A stretch of DNA of 64,000 bases. Source: Candidatus Rifleibacteriota bacterium (GTDB lineage: Bacteria; Muiribacteriota; Ozemobacteria; Ozemobacterales; Ozemobacteraceae). How positions within the stretch are numbered: position 1 is the first letter of the stretch; each line of letters starts with the position of its first letter. Where the stretch lies: positions 1-64,000 of the forward strand of contig JADFZL010000015.1 of assembly GCA_015232575.1 (NCBI GenBank), written 5' to 3'. Below the pieces are notes generated by a model. That model was not told the origin of the DNA. It saw only the letters and a program-made list of their open reading frames with translations, and did no database searches. The translations under genes were made by a program, and so were the position numbers. Of this stretch, positions 36,838-44,748 are shown one piece after another.

Positions 36838-37971
36838 TTAATTACCTTGGATAATTGGTCTAGATAGGTTTTTTTCAAAACGATGCTGAAATTTTGGATC
36901 TTTTCCAGGTATTTCTGTTTTATTCTGTTCGTTTGAAGAGCTTGCCAATGTCTCTTCTGGAGCATTAACATCAGGGATAAGGTTGACCTCAGAAAAAGAA
37001 GATACTGCCTGAATTTCAGTGACAGATGCTGTTTTATCATGCGGAGTTTCAATAGAATAAGGATCCAGAAGGGGTACTATTTTAGACGAATTACTTGCAG
37101 AAGACGGTGGCTGAATGAAGATCGTCGGAGGTGGGGTGTTCTCGGCAGGTTTTTTTACATCTATACCAGCTTTAGAAATTTCCAGATCAAATCCCGGACA
37201 CCAGGAGATTTTTATTTGCGGGTTTTCCTCAACTGCTACGTCAACTATTCCTTCCAGCAGATGCAGTTTTCCCTTCCCATCTTTGAGTTCAAATGCTATT
37301 TCTGTCCCGCGAATGCCAAGAATAACCTGGGGAACAAATATTTTAAATTCCTTATCTTTGCGAAGAAATTTGGCAGTGAAATTACCATTGCTGCAACTGA
37401 AGCCGTTATCAGCGAGAACGATTTCCCCGCTGCCTCTTATGTTTATTATACCTGACGAAGGCAAATGAATGGACGCAGTTGCATCGGGACCAAAAACGAG
37501 AGATGACTTTGCGTCAGCTTGTCTTTTTTCCGACTCAAGAGGAAACTCCTTTCCAGAAGCAAGAATCAGCTTTCCACGGTTACCTGAAACGACTGGAAGA
37601 TTCAGCCGAGTGTCGTGTGAAGATAAATCAGGTTTCTCATGACTCACTGACGAATAATAAATCAGGCAAGCGATAACAGCAGACAAATAGAGCGTCAATT
37701 TCAACCATGAGAAACGATTTGTACTGTCTGATACTGTAGGAACAGGCTTAGAATTCAGAATTCTGTCCATGACATTCTTTTTGATCGCTGTCTGGTCTTT
37801 AATATCTAGTTTCTGTGCACGAAAACCGCTTTTTACCAGGTTCAATTTTTTAATAAGTGCTGAACATTCAGGGCAATTCTCAGAATGCGCGATAAATTCA
37901 TGAGGGATACTCTCTCCAGACGGCGACGATTCAAGCCACTCGCTTATTTGTTCGCATTGTCTAGTTTTCAT
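36838..37971 (-). CDS. FecR-domain anti-sigma factor with zinc-finger N-terminus
   Basis: The protein has 377 residues. The ATG at 37971 has GGAGG 7 bp upstream and overlaps the sigma-factor stop by 11 bp. The N-terminus holds the anti-sigma zinc motif H-x3-C-x2-C (His29, Cys33, Cys36). A transmembrane helix near residues 88-107 and a periplasmic FecR domain (RGSGEIVLADNG, VILGIRGTEIAFEL) follow, then a Pro/Ser-rich tail. It should hold the adjacent ECF sigma factor at the membrane until an envelope signal arrives. Confidence 0.85.
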   Translation of the reverse strand: MKTRQCEQISEWLESSPSGESIPHEFIAHSENCPECSALIKKLNLVKSGFRAQKLDIKDQTAIKKNVMDRILNSKPVPTVSDSTNRFSWLKLTLYLSAVIACLIYYSSVSHEKPDLSSHDTRLNLPVVSGNRGKLILASGKEFPLESEKRQADAKSSLVFGPDATASIHLPSSGIINIRGSGEIVLADNGFSCSNGNFTAKFLRKDKEFKIFVPQVILGIRGTEIAFELKDGKGKLHLLEGIVDVAVEENPQIKISWCPGFDLEISKAGIDVKKPAENTPPPTIFIQPPSSASNSSKIVPLLDPYSIETPHDKTASVTEIQAVSSFSEVNLIPDVNAPEETLASSSNEQNKTEIPGKDPKFQHRFEKNLSRPIIQGN

Positions 37972-38485
37972 CACTTAACCTCCGTAATGCTCTAGATACA
38001 AGATTCCTGAGGCTCTTAACGGTCATTCCGGTAAGTTCGGCAATTTCTTCATAAGAAAAATCCTCAACAAATCTATAAAGCAGAACTTCACGTTCTTTTT
38101 CTGGAAGAGAAACTAGTATTTCAGAAACTCGTGAATCTGATAAATCCATTTCAACTGATGGCTCAGCGCACTCTGAATCTGGAACTGTCTTGCTTCTTGA
38201 CTTTGCACGCCAATAATCCATTGCTTTGTTCCTTGCAATAACTAGAAGCCAACAAAAAAACTTACCCTTTGAAACATAACCAGCCAGGGAATCAAAGGCT
38301 TTTATAAAAACTTCCTGAAGGATATCTTTCGCATCTTCATAAGGGACTGGCCTGGAAAGTATATGGGCGAACACCCTCCCTGAATGCCTGTCAAAAAGAA
38401 TTTCGAAAAGTTCCCTTCGACCTTTTCGAATCAACAAAACCAATTCATCATCAGAAAGAGATTTGTACTGTTCCAGATCCTGCAT
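37961..38485 (-). CDS. ECF (RpoE-like) RNA polymerase sigma factor
   Basis: The protein has 174 residues. Region 2 is seen as DAKDILQEVFIKAFDSL and FFCWLLVIARNKAMDYWR. Region 4 is seen as SLPEKEREVLLYRFVEDFSY and EEIAELTGMTVKSLRNLVSR. Such factors direct transcription of envelope or stress regulons and are held by a cognate anti-sigma factor, here the overlapping downstream gene. Its target promoters cannot be identified from the window alone. Confidence 0.93.
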   Translation of the reverse strand: MQDLEQYKSLSDDELVLLIRKGRRELFEILFDRHSGRVFAHILSRPVPYEDAKDILQEVFIKAFDSLAGYVSKGKFFCWLLVIARNKAMDYWRAKSRSKTVPDSECAEPSVEMDLSDSRVSEILVSLPEKEREVLLYRFVEDFSYEEIAELTGMTVKSLRNLVSRALRRLSDEN

Positions 38486-38980
38486 TTTCTATTTCCCCGA
38501 AGAATTCAATGGAATGGGTTGCACATTTAAATTTAAGAAACAAACTTTCATCAAAACACATCAAATACTTGTTAAAGCTATTTCATACTTAATTCTGCCA
38601 AGAATCTTCATGCCCACTCCAGAAAATTATAACTCTGTTTTCAGAGTATTACAACTAAATCATAAGTCGCAGAATTTTTCTTCCTCCCTTTTCTCCTAAG
38701 CTACCCAAACAATCTAATTTTTTCAATTATATTTCCCCTTTCTATATTAAACGTTTTAGCAAGCGAATATGTCACTTCTAAATAATAGTATTCAATTTCA
38801 TATCAATAAGTTTGAAACGAAGCATTTCCTGTATTTTCAAAAGAAGACCTGGGAAATAATATCTATTTTTCTTCGGAAAATTCCCTTGCTTTTAATAACT
38901 TTTACATGCAAGTTATCACCCACCCAAACAAAAACACTCCGATTTGCACAAAATCGGAGTTTGGAGCATCAATCACTTTT
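38486..38980. other. 495-bp intergenic region
   Basis: AT-rich, with no supported gene. Two forward frames (38463-38699 and 38769-38984) lack ribosome binding sites and have low-complexity composition. The right end contains the terminator of the next gene. Confidence 0.55.
38931..38960 (-). terminator. Intrinsic terminator
   Basis: On the minus strand ACTCCGATTT-TGTGC-AAATCGGAGT is a perfect 10-bp stem followed by GTTTTTGTTT, 20 bp after the stop at 38981. Confidence 0.85.
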
Positions 38981-39451
38981 TTAATTACTGTGGCACATCC
39001 ATCTCATGGAAATTATTAGATATTGAAGCTTATCAAGGCTATCATTCCAATCACCGAGAAGAAGACTTACTTTTGCTTTATTGATAGCTGTTTGCAGATC
39101 AGCGACCTTTATATCATTATATGTTTTCAAAGGAAGCATTGACAACTGTTTTTCTGCTCTTCGAATTGGTCGAACCGCCCATATATGTTCAGAAAAGCCT
39201 GTTGCCTGAGAAATCATCTTTTTTGCACTCTGAACCTCAGTGTAGGCTGCATGGAATATGATAGATTCTTCCTTCGGCATAAGATTCTGACCTAGAGTTT
39301 TCTGAACATCCGAGTGAACGTTATTTCCGTGGGTATTTCCACCATCTCTGGTAAGTCCGGAAGTGGGATTTGAAACGCCCTGATCAGCAGAGAGGCAGAC
39401 CACGGAAACGAAGATGATGGCAATTGAAAGGATAATTGTTCTTAATGACAT
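38981..39451 (-). CDS. Small secreted helical protein, function unknown
   Basis: The protein has 156 residues with GGAG upstream and a signal peptide ending CLSADQ. A polar Gly/Asn/His-rich linker precedes a helical domain (AAYTEVQSAKKMISQAT, RRAEKQLSMLPLKTYND, TAINKAKVSLLLGDWNDSLD) that resembles a TPR-like helical bundle. Monocistronic, with a strong terminator. No named family recognised. Confidence 0.7.
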   Translation of the reverse strand: MSLRTIILSIAIIFVSVVCLSADQGVSNPTSGLTRDGGNTHGNNVHSDVQKTLGQNLMPKEESIIFHAAYTEVQSAKKMISQATGFSEHIWAVRPIRRAEKQLSMLPLKTYNDIKVADLQTAINKAKVSLLLGDWNDSLDKLQYLIISMRWMCHSN

Positions 39452-39599
39452 ATTTTTTCTCCAGAATTGTATTTTCGAATATGCAATCTTGTATTAAAAA
39501 TCATTGTCATTGCTACATTCGTTACTTATGAAACGGAGTAGATTATCAAAATATCATCATTATTTTTTTGTATTGAATTATCCCGCTTTGGTTAGGAAT

Positions 39600-39854
39600 T
39601 TAATCAAACAAAGAATTTCTTGAAAAACGACTCTCTGATAGAAGTATTTTTTTCATGAGGTTTGCTCTTACTATTGCCTGAGTGTCATCATCAAGTTTTA
39701 CAGAATAAAATCTTTTTTTAAACAAAAGAACTATTCTGAAAAACCTGGAGTATTCGGAACGTCGTTTCAAAAGGAGAGTCAAATTACGAGAAATGATTTC
39801 TCCAGACATTGATTTTGAAAGACAATCAAACAATAAGTATTGATTTTTAGACAT
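39600..39854 (-). CDS. Stand-alone relative of the anti-sigma N-terminal domain
   Basis: The protein has 84 residues with ribosome binding site AAGGGAG. It aligns with the N-terminal domain of the nearby anti-sigma factor: SMSGEIISRN against SPSGESIPHE, and VKLDDDTQAIVRANLMKKIL against QKLDIKDQTAIKKNVMDRIL. The zinc ligands His/Cys/Cys are not kept, and there is no transmembrane helix. It may be a soluble degenerate anti-sigma-like domain, a decoy, or a truncated gene. The ribosome binding site lies inside a fragment of the dispersed palindrome. Confidence 0.5.
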   Translation of the reverse strand: MSKNQYLLFDCLSKSMSGEIISRNLTLLLKRRSEYSRFFRIVLLFKKRFYSVKLDDDTQAIVRANLMKKILLSESRFSRNSLFD

Positions 39855-39880
39855 ATTTCTCCCTTCGACAGGTTCAGCTC
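39853..39880. repeat. Dispersed palindromic element, fragment D
   Basis: ATTTCTCCCTTCGACAGGTT matches the right-arm type of the dispersed element. It overlaps the start of the 84-residue gene and supplies its ribosome binding site on the minus strand. Confidence 0.5.
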
Positions 39881-40014
39881 GTCAACTTTAAGAAGTTGAA
39901 TCGCGAAGATTTGTGATGCAATATCGTGTTATTTTGTTTACCAATAATTGCCGCTTAATACAGTAAATTGTAATAAAGGGGTATATGCGTTTACTTAAGC
40001 TCCACAACCCCAAT

Positions 40015-40042
40015 CCTCTCCCACGGCGGACCCGGGGAGAGG
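40015..40042. repeat. CTCTCCC-type hairpin
   Basis: CCTCTCCC pairs with GGGAGAGG around ACGGCGGACCCG. Related in sequence to the hairpin at 46883-46915. Confidence 0.6.
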
Positions 40043-40101
40043 GAGCAAAAGATAATACGACTAAAGTACCGCAAATCTTAATTAAGGGGGCATTTATATT
40101 A

Positions 40102-40167
40102 TGTCATTTCGACCGAAGGGAGAAATCTAGCATTTATGGAGATCTCTCACATTTGTTCGAGATGACA
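40102..40167. repeat. Dispersed palindromic element, copy E
   Basis: TGTCATTTCGACCGAAGGGA with GAAATCTA on the left, and GGAGATCTCTCACATTTGTT then CGAGATGACA on the right. The arms belong to two sub-variants (CCGAAGGG and ACAAATGTG), mixed in one copy. Confidence 0.8.
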
Positions 40168-40248
40168 GCTCACCCAAAAGTTAATACGCAAATTTGACCC
40201 CCTTATTTAAGATTTTGCGTACTAAGATTTGCTGTATTTAGAGATTAA

Positions 40249-41487
40249 TTATTTTGGGCAATCTCCAAGGAGAATACGCAGGTTTAGAATTAAAAACCAA
40301 TTTGGCGACAGATGTCCTTCGTTTCTAGTATATGCTTCCGATGTGTTTTCTTCCCTTCGCCAGATTACAACAAATTTTTCCCATGCCTGCTTAAATCTTT
40401 CTGCACAAGCTCTCGCTTCGTCTGAAGCTTTATCTAAAAGAATTTTGCGTTCAGATGTCCAGTTTTTTCTTGCATCATTTGTCACCTTCTCAAGGTTCTT
40501 GTGAGAATCTAAAAGTTGTTTTTGTAATTCGTATAAATCATTTTTACCGCCATCGCAAAATTCATCAATAGGAGTGATTAATTCCCATCCAGGAAACATA
40601 TGATCATTACCGCTTCGGAATAATCCCTTTGCTGCTTTGAATGTTTGATCGAAAGAACACGTGTAATTTTCGTTTCTTTCATGTCTTAAGAGATTTTTCA
40701 TTTTTCCAATGCTGCCTAGAGCATTTTCATAAGCTTGCTGTGCTGGCAATGGTTCGGGTGGAAGAGGAGAATTAAAAGCATTTGTCACGTTTCCCGTGGA
40801 AGTAGGTTTTGCCGAAGGTGGTGCAGCAACTGGAGGCGGTGAAGGAAGATTTGCCGAAGGTGGTGCGGCAACTGGAGACGGTGAAGGAGGATTTGCCGAA
40901 GGTGGTGCAGCAACTGGAGGCGGTGTAGGACGGTTTGCTGTTGAGGGTGCTGCATTGGCCGGAGCTGGAGAAGGGGAGTCGGCAGTTTGGTCCCCAGCAA
41001 CCGTTGTGCCAACTTCGTTAGAGCAATCGGTTCCACCTTCTTCAGAGTCTGCTGATTCATCTGCCATAATCTTCAGCTTCCACCCAATATGTATCAAATC
41101 TGGATTTTTTGCCAATGAAGGGTATTTTTCTTTGTTTAACTCAACTATTTCAGTATATTTTTTCCATGATCCAAGGTATTTTTCAGCGAGTTCGCTGAGA
41201 GTATCGCCTTGAACGACAGTGTAGGTAATTTCTTTACCAGGCAAAGAATCTTCTTCTTCTTCCGTGTCCGTCTCAACAGGTTGGTTTTCTTTTGGTGCCG
41301 GCGTTGGCATGGAAAGTGGAGGAGTTGGCATGGTTGGGCTTGGACTGTCAGAAGTATTAATAACATGTTTCGGCTTGCTAATTTGGCCACTAGGTCCTAA
41401 TGCCATAACACCGTGAATCTGTTGCAGGAAAAGCGTAAACACGACGAAAAACAGAAAGAATCTGCTCATAATCTTACCTCTTTTCAT
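40249..41487 (-). CDS. Secreted LysM-domain protein
   Basis: The protein has 412 residues from the ATG at 41487 (AAGG upstream); an ATG six codons later with GAGG is equally possible. The signal peptide ends near GVMALG. After a Pro/Ser/Thr linker comes one LysM domain (TYTVVQGDTLSELAEKYLGS...HIGWKLKI, about 90-145) that binds peptidoglycan or chitin-like glycans. A Pro/Ala linker of 14-residue repeats (40808-40933) leads to a helical C-terminal domain with several cysteines. It is probably a periplasmic cell-wall-binding protein. Confidence 0.85.
   Translation of the reverse strand: MKRGKIMSRFFLFFVVFTLFLQQIHGVMALGPSGQISKPKHVINTSDSPSPTMPTPPLSMPTPAPKENQPVETDTEEEEDSLPGKEITYTVVQGDTLSELAEKYLGSWKKYTEIVELNKEKYPSLAKNPDLIHIGWKLKIMADESADSEEGGTDCSNEVGTTVAGDQTADSPSPAPANAAPSTANRPTPPPVAAPPSANPPSPSPVAAPPSANLPSPPPVAAPPSAKPTSTGNVTNAFNSPLPPEPLPAQQAYENALGSIGKMKNLLRHERNENYTCSFDQTFKAAKGLFRSGNDHMFPGWELITPIDEFCDGGKNDLYELQKQLLDSHKNLEKVTNDARKNWTSERKILLDKASDEARACAERFKQAWEKFVVIWRREENTSEAYTRNEGHLSPNWFLILNLRILLGDCPK
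40808..40933 (-). repeat. 42-bp tandem repeat encoding Pro/Ala linker
   Basis: Three copies, 42 bp apart, encode 14-residue units of the form SPPPVAAPPSANLP. Confidence 0.9.
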
Positions 41488-41624
41488 GAATATACCTTTT
41501 GATTCGAAGATACTCAAATATACATTAATAATAAAACGGAAAAATTGCCAGAAATATCATTGCAATTTTCTGCAAATTGCATTTTTTTTTAAAAGCGTCC
41601 TTTTTGTGAGGCATATAGTTTGAC

Positions 41625-41739
41625 CACGGTAAATTTGTTCTTAAACAAATATCCTCTTTAATCTGGAAAAATGACTATTTGAAATTTAGGACAAACTCAG
41701 CTTATGAAAGGCAAAATTTACGAGAACAAATTTACCGTG
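41625..41739. repeat. 17-bp perfect inverted repeat, 81 bp apart
   Basis: CACGGTAAATTTGTTCT (41625-41641) and its exact reverse complement (41723-41739). The arms could be ends of a small mobile element or paired operator sites. Confidence 0.75.
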
Positions 41740-41804
41740 ATAGTTATACAGATGTCAGTTGACGGCAAACCACTACGATTTTCCCAAAATACTTCATGGA
41801 ACTA

Positions 41805-41833
41805 TTGCGTGAGATTTCGACAGGTGCTATAAT
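41805..41833 (+). promoter_or_regulatory. Extended -10 promoter for ABC-F gene
   Basis: TTGCGT (41805-41810), a 17-bp spacer and TGCTATAAT, i.e. an extended -10 with TATAAT at 41828-41833. Confidence 0.55.
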
Positions 41834-41870
41834 TAAACACTGTTTTCATACTTAGCTGGAGAAAAAGACG

Positions 41871-41882
41871 GTGAAAAACTAA
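41871..41882 (+). promoter_or_regulatory. Possible three-codon leader ORF
   Basis: GTG AAA AAC TAA follows GGAG by 9 nt inside the ABC-F leader. ABC-F resistance-type genes are often controlled by attenuation at short leader ORFs, but I did not identify a clear terminator/antiterminator pair. Confidence 0.2.
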
Positions 41883-41975
41883 CTTCAACATACTGTTTTA
41901 TTCGCAGGCTGACACGCACTCGATGCAATCTTTTGCTCAAAGTGCTGTTTTGTTGCTGATGCCTTGGAGGTTTGT

Positions 41976-43442
41976 ATGTTGCAGTTTATTGATGTATCAT
42001 TTTCATACGATTCGTCACCGCAAGTTCTTTTTGATTCACTTAATTTTCACCTTTCCAAAGGATGGACAGGTATTGTAGCTCCGAATGGAGCTGGAAAGAC
42101 AACCATTCTTCAGTTGGCGGCAGGAATTCTGATTCCGGATTCCGGTACCGTAAAATCAACTGGAACAGTCGGATATGTCCCTCAGAAAACTGACTTTGAG
42201 CCTGATAATATTTCCTCGCTTTTTAATCCTGAATTCCTGGATTCAGGAATATTCCAGATGTCTGGAATGCTGGAAATACAGTCAGACTGGATGGAACGCT
42301 GGAATACCCTGAGTCACGGTGAGCGCAAACGGATTCAGATTGCATGCGCGATTATTCAGTCGCCTGATATCCTTCTTGTTGACGAACCAACTAACCACCT
42401 TGATATAAATTCTTCTTCTCTTGTTATTAAAGCTCTTGAAAAGTTTCGCGGCTGTGGCCTTATTGTCAGTCACGATAGAAATCTTCTTGATCAGATTTGT
42501 TGCCGGATAATGTTTGTCGAATCTTTGTCGGCAGAGGTGTTTTCAGGCAATTATTCTGAAGCTGCGCTTCAGAAGGAAATGATTCTGAATGCTTTGCGGA
42601 ATCGCCAGCAAAAAGCCAAAAATGAGGTAAGGCGATTGGAGTCAGAACTCAAAAGGCGAAGACAGGAGGCACAACGTTCAGTCGGACGGCTTTCCAAAAA
42701 GAATCTGGATAAAAATGACTCTGATGGAAGAGGAAAAATAAATCTTGCAAAACTCACGGGAAAAGATGCGGTAGCCGGAAACCTCGCTGTAGCTTTTGCG
42801 ACCAGGGTTGTCCGTGCAAAGCAGGAACTTGATTCAATTAAAATCAAGAAAGAATATGATCTAGCCTTTAATCTAATTGGTGAAAAATCTCAGAAAGATT
42901 TGCTTGCGAGAATTCCAGCGTGCAGAATTCCCTTGTCACCTGAAAGAGAAATAACTTTGCCTGATTTTACTCTTTTTCCCGATGATCGAATTGGCATAAT
43001 CGGCCCCAATGGCAGCGGTAAAAGCACTTTTTTGAATTATTTGATAAGCCATATTGAAATTCCCCCGAATCGTCTGATTTATCTTCCACAGGAAATATCA
43101 GAATGTAAAGCTGTTGAAATACTTGAGGAATTCCAGCGCCTTCCTTCAAAGGAACTTGGTGAGGTGTGTTCTTACATAAGCTGCCTCGGATCAGTTCCTG
43201 AAAGGTTACTCAATACAAAGATGCCCAGCCCGGGCGAATTGCGCAAAATTCAGTTTGCAATTGGTCTTACAAGGCGTCCATGGCTGATTATTATGGACGA
43301 ACCAACCAATCATCTTGATCTTCATGCCGTTGAACTTCTCGAAAAGGCACTCGAAAAAATAGAATCAGCAATTGTACTAGTCAGTCACGATCTGAAATTC
43401 ATTGAAAAACTCACAACACGAAGAATGCTTTTCAATTTTTGA
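41976..43442 (+). CDS. ABC-F family ATPase
   Basis: The protein has 488 residues. The ATG at 41976 has TTGGAGG 5 bp upstream. It has two ABC domains and no transmembrane region. First domain: Walker A APNGAGKTT (about 35-43), signature LSHGERKR (about 111), Walker B LLVDEPTNHLD. Second domain: GPNGSGKST (about 341), a divergent signature SPGELRKI (about 416), and IIMDEPTNHLD. A charged linker lies between (EVRRLESELKRRRQ). ABC-F proteins act on the ribosome as translation factors or antibiotic-protection proteins. The subgroup cannot be settled here. Confidence 0.9.
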   Translation: MLQFIDVSFSYDSSPQVLFDSLNFHLSKGWTGIVAPNGAGKTTILQLAAGILIPDSGTVKSTGTVGYVPQKTDFEPDNISSLFNPEFLDSGIFQMSGMLEIQSDWMERWNTLSHGERKRIQIACAIIQSPDILLVDEPTNHLDINSSSLVIKALEKFRGCGLIVSHDRNLLDQICCRIMFVESLSAEVFSGNYSEAALQKEMILNALRNRQQKAKNEVRRLESELKRRRQEAQRSVGRLSKKNLDKNDSDGRGKINLAKLTGKDAVAGNLAVAFATRVVRAKQELDSIKIKKEYDLAFNLIGEKSQKDLLARIPACRIPLSPEREITLPDFTLFPDDRIGIIGPNGSGKSTFLNYLISHIEIPPNRLIYLPQEISECKAVEILEEFQRLPSKELGEVCSYISCLGSVPERLLNTKMPSPGELRKIQFAIGLTRRPWLIIMDEPTNHLDLHAVELLEKALEKIESAIVLVSHDLKFIEKLTTRRMLFNF

Positions 43443-43492
43443 ACTCGAATTTTCGATTGAACTTGCACTGATTTGAATAGCCTCTATTTTCC

Positions 43493-43521
43493 TTGACAAA
43501 GCGTTACTTCAGTCGTATGAT
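43493..43521 (+). promoter_or_regulatory. Strong sigma70-like promoter
   Basis: TTGACA (43493-43498), a 17-bp spacer and TATGAT (43516-43521), driving the DUF6364 gene and possibly the por operon behind it. Confidence 0.75.
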
Positions 43522-43550
43522 TTTTCCAAAGACGTCTCAATGAGAAATGC

Positions 43551-43814
43551 ATGGACGCAAAGCTTACTTTAAGACTTGATGCAGACATAATCGAACGAGT
43601 TAAGATTTATGCTTCAAAACATCAGAAGTCTATAAGTGCTTTAACGGAAGAACTGTACAAGTCTCTTTTGTCGAAAACTCTTGAAAACTATGATTCTGAT
43701 ATTCGTTCTCCCGTTGCAGGAAAATATAAAGGTGTTATCAGTAGTGCTGATTTTGAAGCTGATACACAGAAAGCGCATTTCTTGTGGGAAAAGCATTTAG
43801 TGAAGTTACCTTAA
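43551..43814 (+). CDS. DUF6364-like small protein (antitoxin-like)
   Basis: The protein has 87 residues. The start MDAKLTLRLDADIIERVKIYA followed by KHQKSISALTEEL matches the ribbon-helix-helix-like DUF6364 proteins, usually annotated as antitoxins beside a PIN-domain toxin. No toxin gene is present on either side: the ABC-F gene precedes it and porC starts 23 bp downstream. It may act as an orphan DNA-binding regulator. It has its own strong promoter and a very short leader. Confidence 0.7.
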   Translation: MDAKLTLRLDADIIERVKIYASKHQKSISALTEELYKSLLSKTLENYDSDIRSPVAGKYKGVISSADFEADTQKAHFLWEKHLVKLP

Positions 43815-43837
43815 TAATATAAATTCTGGAGGTAAAA

Positions 43838-44407
43838 ATGATTGAAATTCGTTGGCATGGAAGGGGCGGGCAGGGGGCAAAGACTATTGCTCTGTTGTTC
43901 GCTGACGCAGCTTTGAAGCAGGGAAAGCATATTCAGGCTTTTCCGGAATATGGACCTGAAAGAATGGGCGCGCCTGTAGCTGCTTTTAACAGAATCAGTG
44001 AAAAGCCGATCAGATTGCATTCTGCTGTAACTAATCCGCAGGTGGTAGTAATTCTTGATCCAACTCTGATTGGCGTCGTAAACGTCACTTCAGGACTTGA
44101 TCCTGAAAAGGGAACAATCGTTGTTAATACACAGAAACTTCCGGCAGAAATCAGAAAAGAATTGAAATTTTCCGGGAAAATTTTTACGATTGATGCGATG
44201 AAAATAGCAACTGAATGCATTGGAAAACCGATTCCAAACATGCCCATGCTTGGGGCAATGGTCAAAGCTACCGGCGTGTTGCAGATCGAACCAATGGTTG
44301 AAGAAGTGAAAGACAAAATCAAAGACAAATTCAAGCATAAACCGGAAGTCATTGAAGGAAATCTGAAATCAGTGCGTCGATCATTTGAGGAGGTCAAGTC
44401 TGAATGA
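43838..44407 (+). CDS. porC: Pyruvate/2-oxoacid:ferredoxin oxidoreductase gamma subunit
   Basis: The protein has 189 residues with ribosome binding site TGGAGG. It has the gamma-subunit signature RWHGRGGQGAKTIA at the N-terminus and EYGPERMGAPVAAF shortly after. In the heterotetramer it contacts CoA and the other subunits during oxidative decarboxylation of pyruvate to acetyl-CoA with reduction of ferredoxin. It is the first of four linked subunit genes and overlaps porD by 4 bp. Substrate preference (pyruvate or branched 2-oxoacids) is inferred from overall similarity only. Confidence 0.92.
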   Translation: MIEIRWHGRGGQGAKTIALLFADAALKQGKHIQAFPEYGPERMGAPVAAFNRISEKPIRLHSAVTNPQVVVILDPTLIGVVNVTSGLDPEKGTIVVNTQKLPAEIRKELKFSGKIFTIDAMKIATECIGKPIPNMPMLGAMVKATGVLQIEPMVEEVKDKIKDKFKHKPEVIEGNLKSVRRSFEEVKSE

Positions 44408-44748
44408 GTACCAAGAATACACTGCCTGGCTGTAAAGAGCTCTCACCGGGCGGAATCATTCCCGAAGGTGGAACTGCTGATAAATACGTTACCGGCGGCT
44501 GGCGTTCACAGCGACCGGTTTTTCACTCAGAAGCCTGTGTTCATTGTCTCACATGCTGGATTCTCTGCCCTGACAGCTCTGTTCTCGCTTCCGGCGGTAA
44601 AGTGACAGGATATGACTACAATCACTGCAAGGGTTGCGGAATCTGCGCGTATGAGTGCCCGGTTAATAAAAGCCATCTTGCGGGAAAGGCTAAAAAAGGT
44701 CCGGCAATAACAATGGAAGAAGAAACACACAAGGAGACATCGGCATGA
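44404..44748 (+). CDS. porD: 2-oxoacid:ferredoxin oxidoreductase delta (ferredoxin) subunit
   Basis: The protein has 114 residues. Two classic [4Fe-4S] motifs are present: CVHCLTCWILCP and CKGCGICAYECP. It carries electrons from the TPP site to external ferredoxin. ATGA overlaps on both sides with porC and porA indicate translational coupling. Confidence 0.93.
   Translation: MSTKNTLPGCKELSPGGIIPEGGTADKYVTGGWRSQRPVFHSEACVHCLTCWILCPDSSVLASGGKVTGYDYNHCKGCGICAYECPVNKSHLAGKAKKGPAITMEEETHKETSA

Larger units (their letters stand above)
39881..40248. other. Repeat-rich intergenic region
   Basis: It contains a CCTCTCCC...GGGAGAGG hairpin (40015-40042) and a full palindromic element (40102-40167). 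A similar G-rich phrase (AATAAAGGGG on the left, CCCCCTTATTT on the right) brackets both. No gene is supported. Confidence 0.55.
41488..41975. other. 488-bp intergenic region upstream of ABC-F gene
   Basis: It contains a 17-bp perfect inverted repeat, an extended -10 promoter, and a leader of about 135 nt with a three-codon ORF. No other gene is supported. Confidence 0.6.

Noticed and set aside
40796..41212. 138-codon forward frame rich in Gly and Ala
   Set aside because: Antisense shadow of the Pro/Ala repeat linker of the LysM gene.
43551..43814. Toxin-antitoxin operon
   Set aside because: Only the antitoxin-like gene is present; neither neighbour resembles a toxin.
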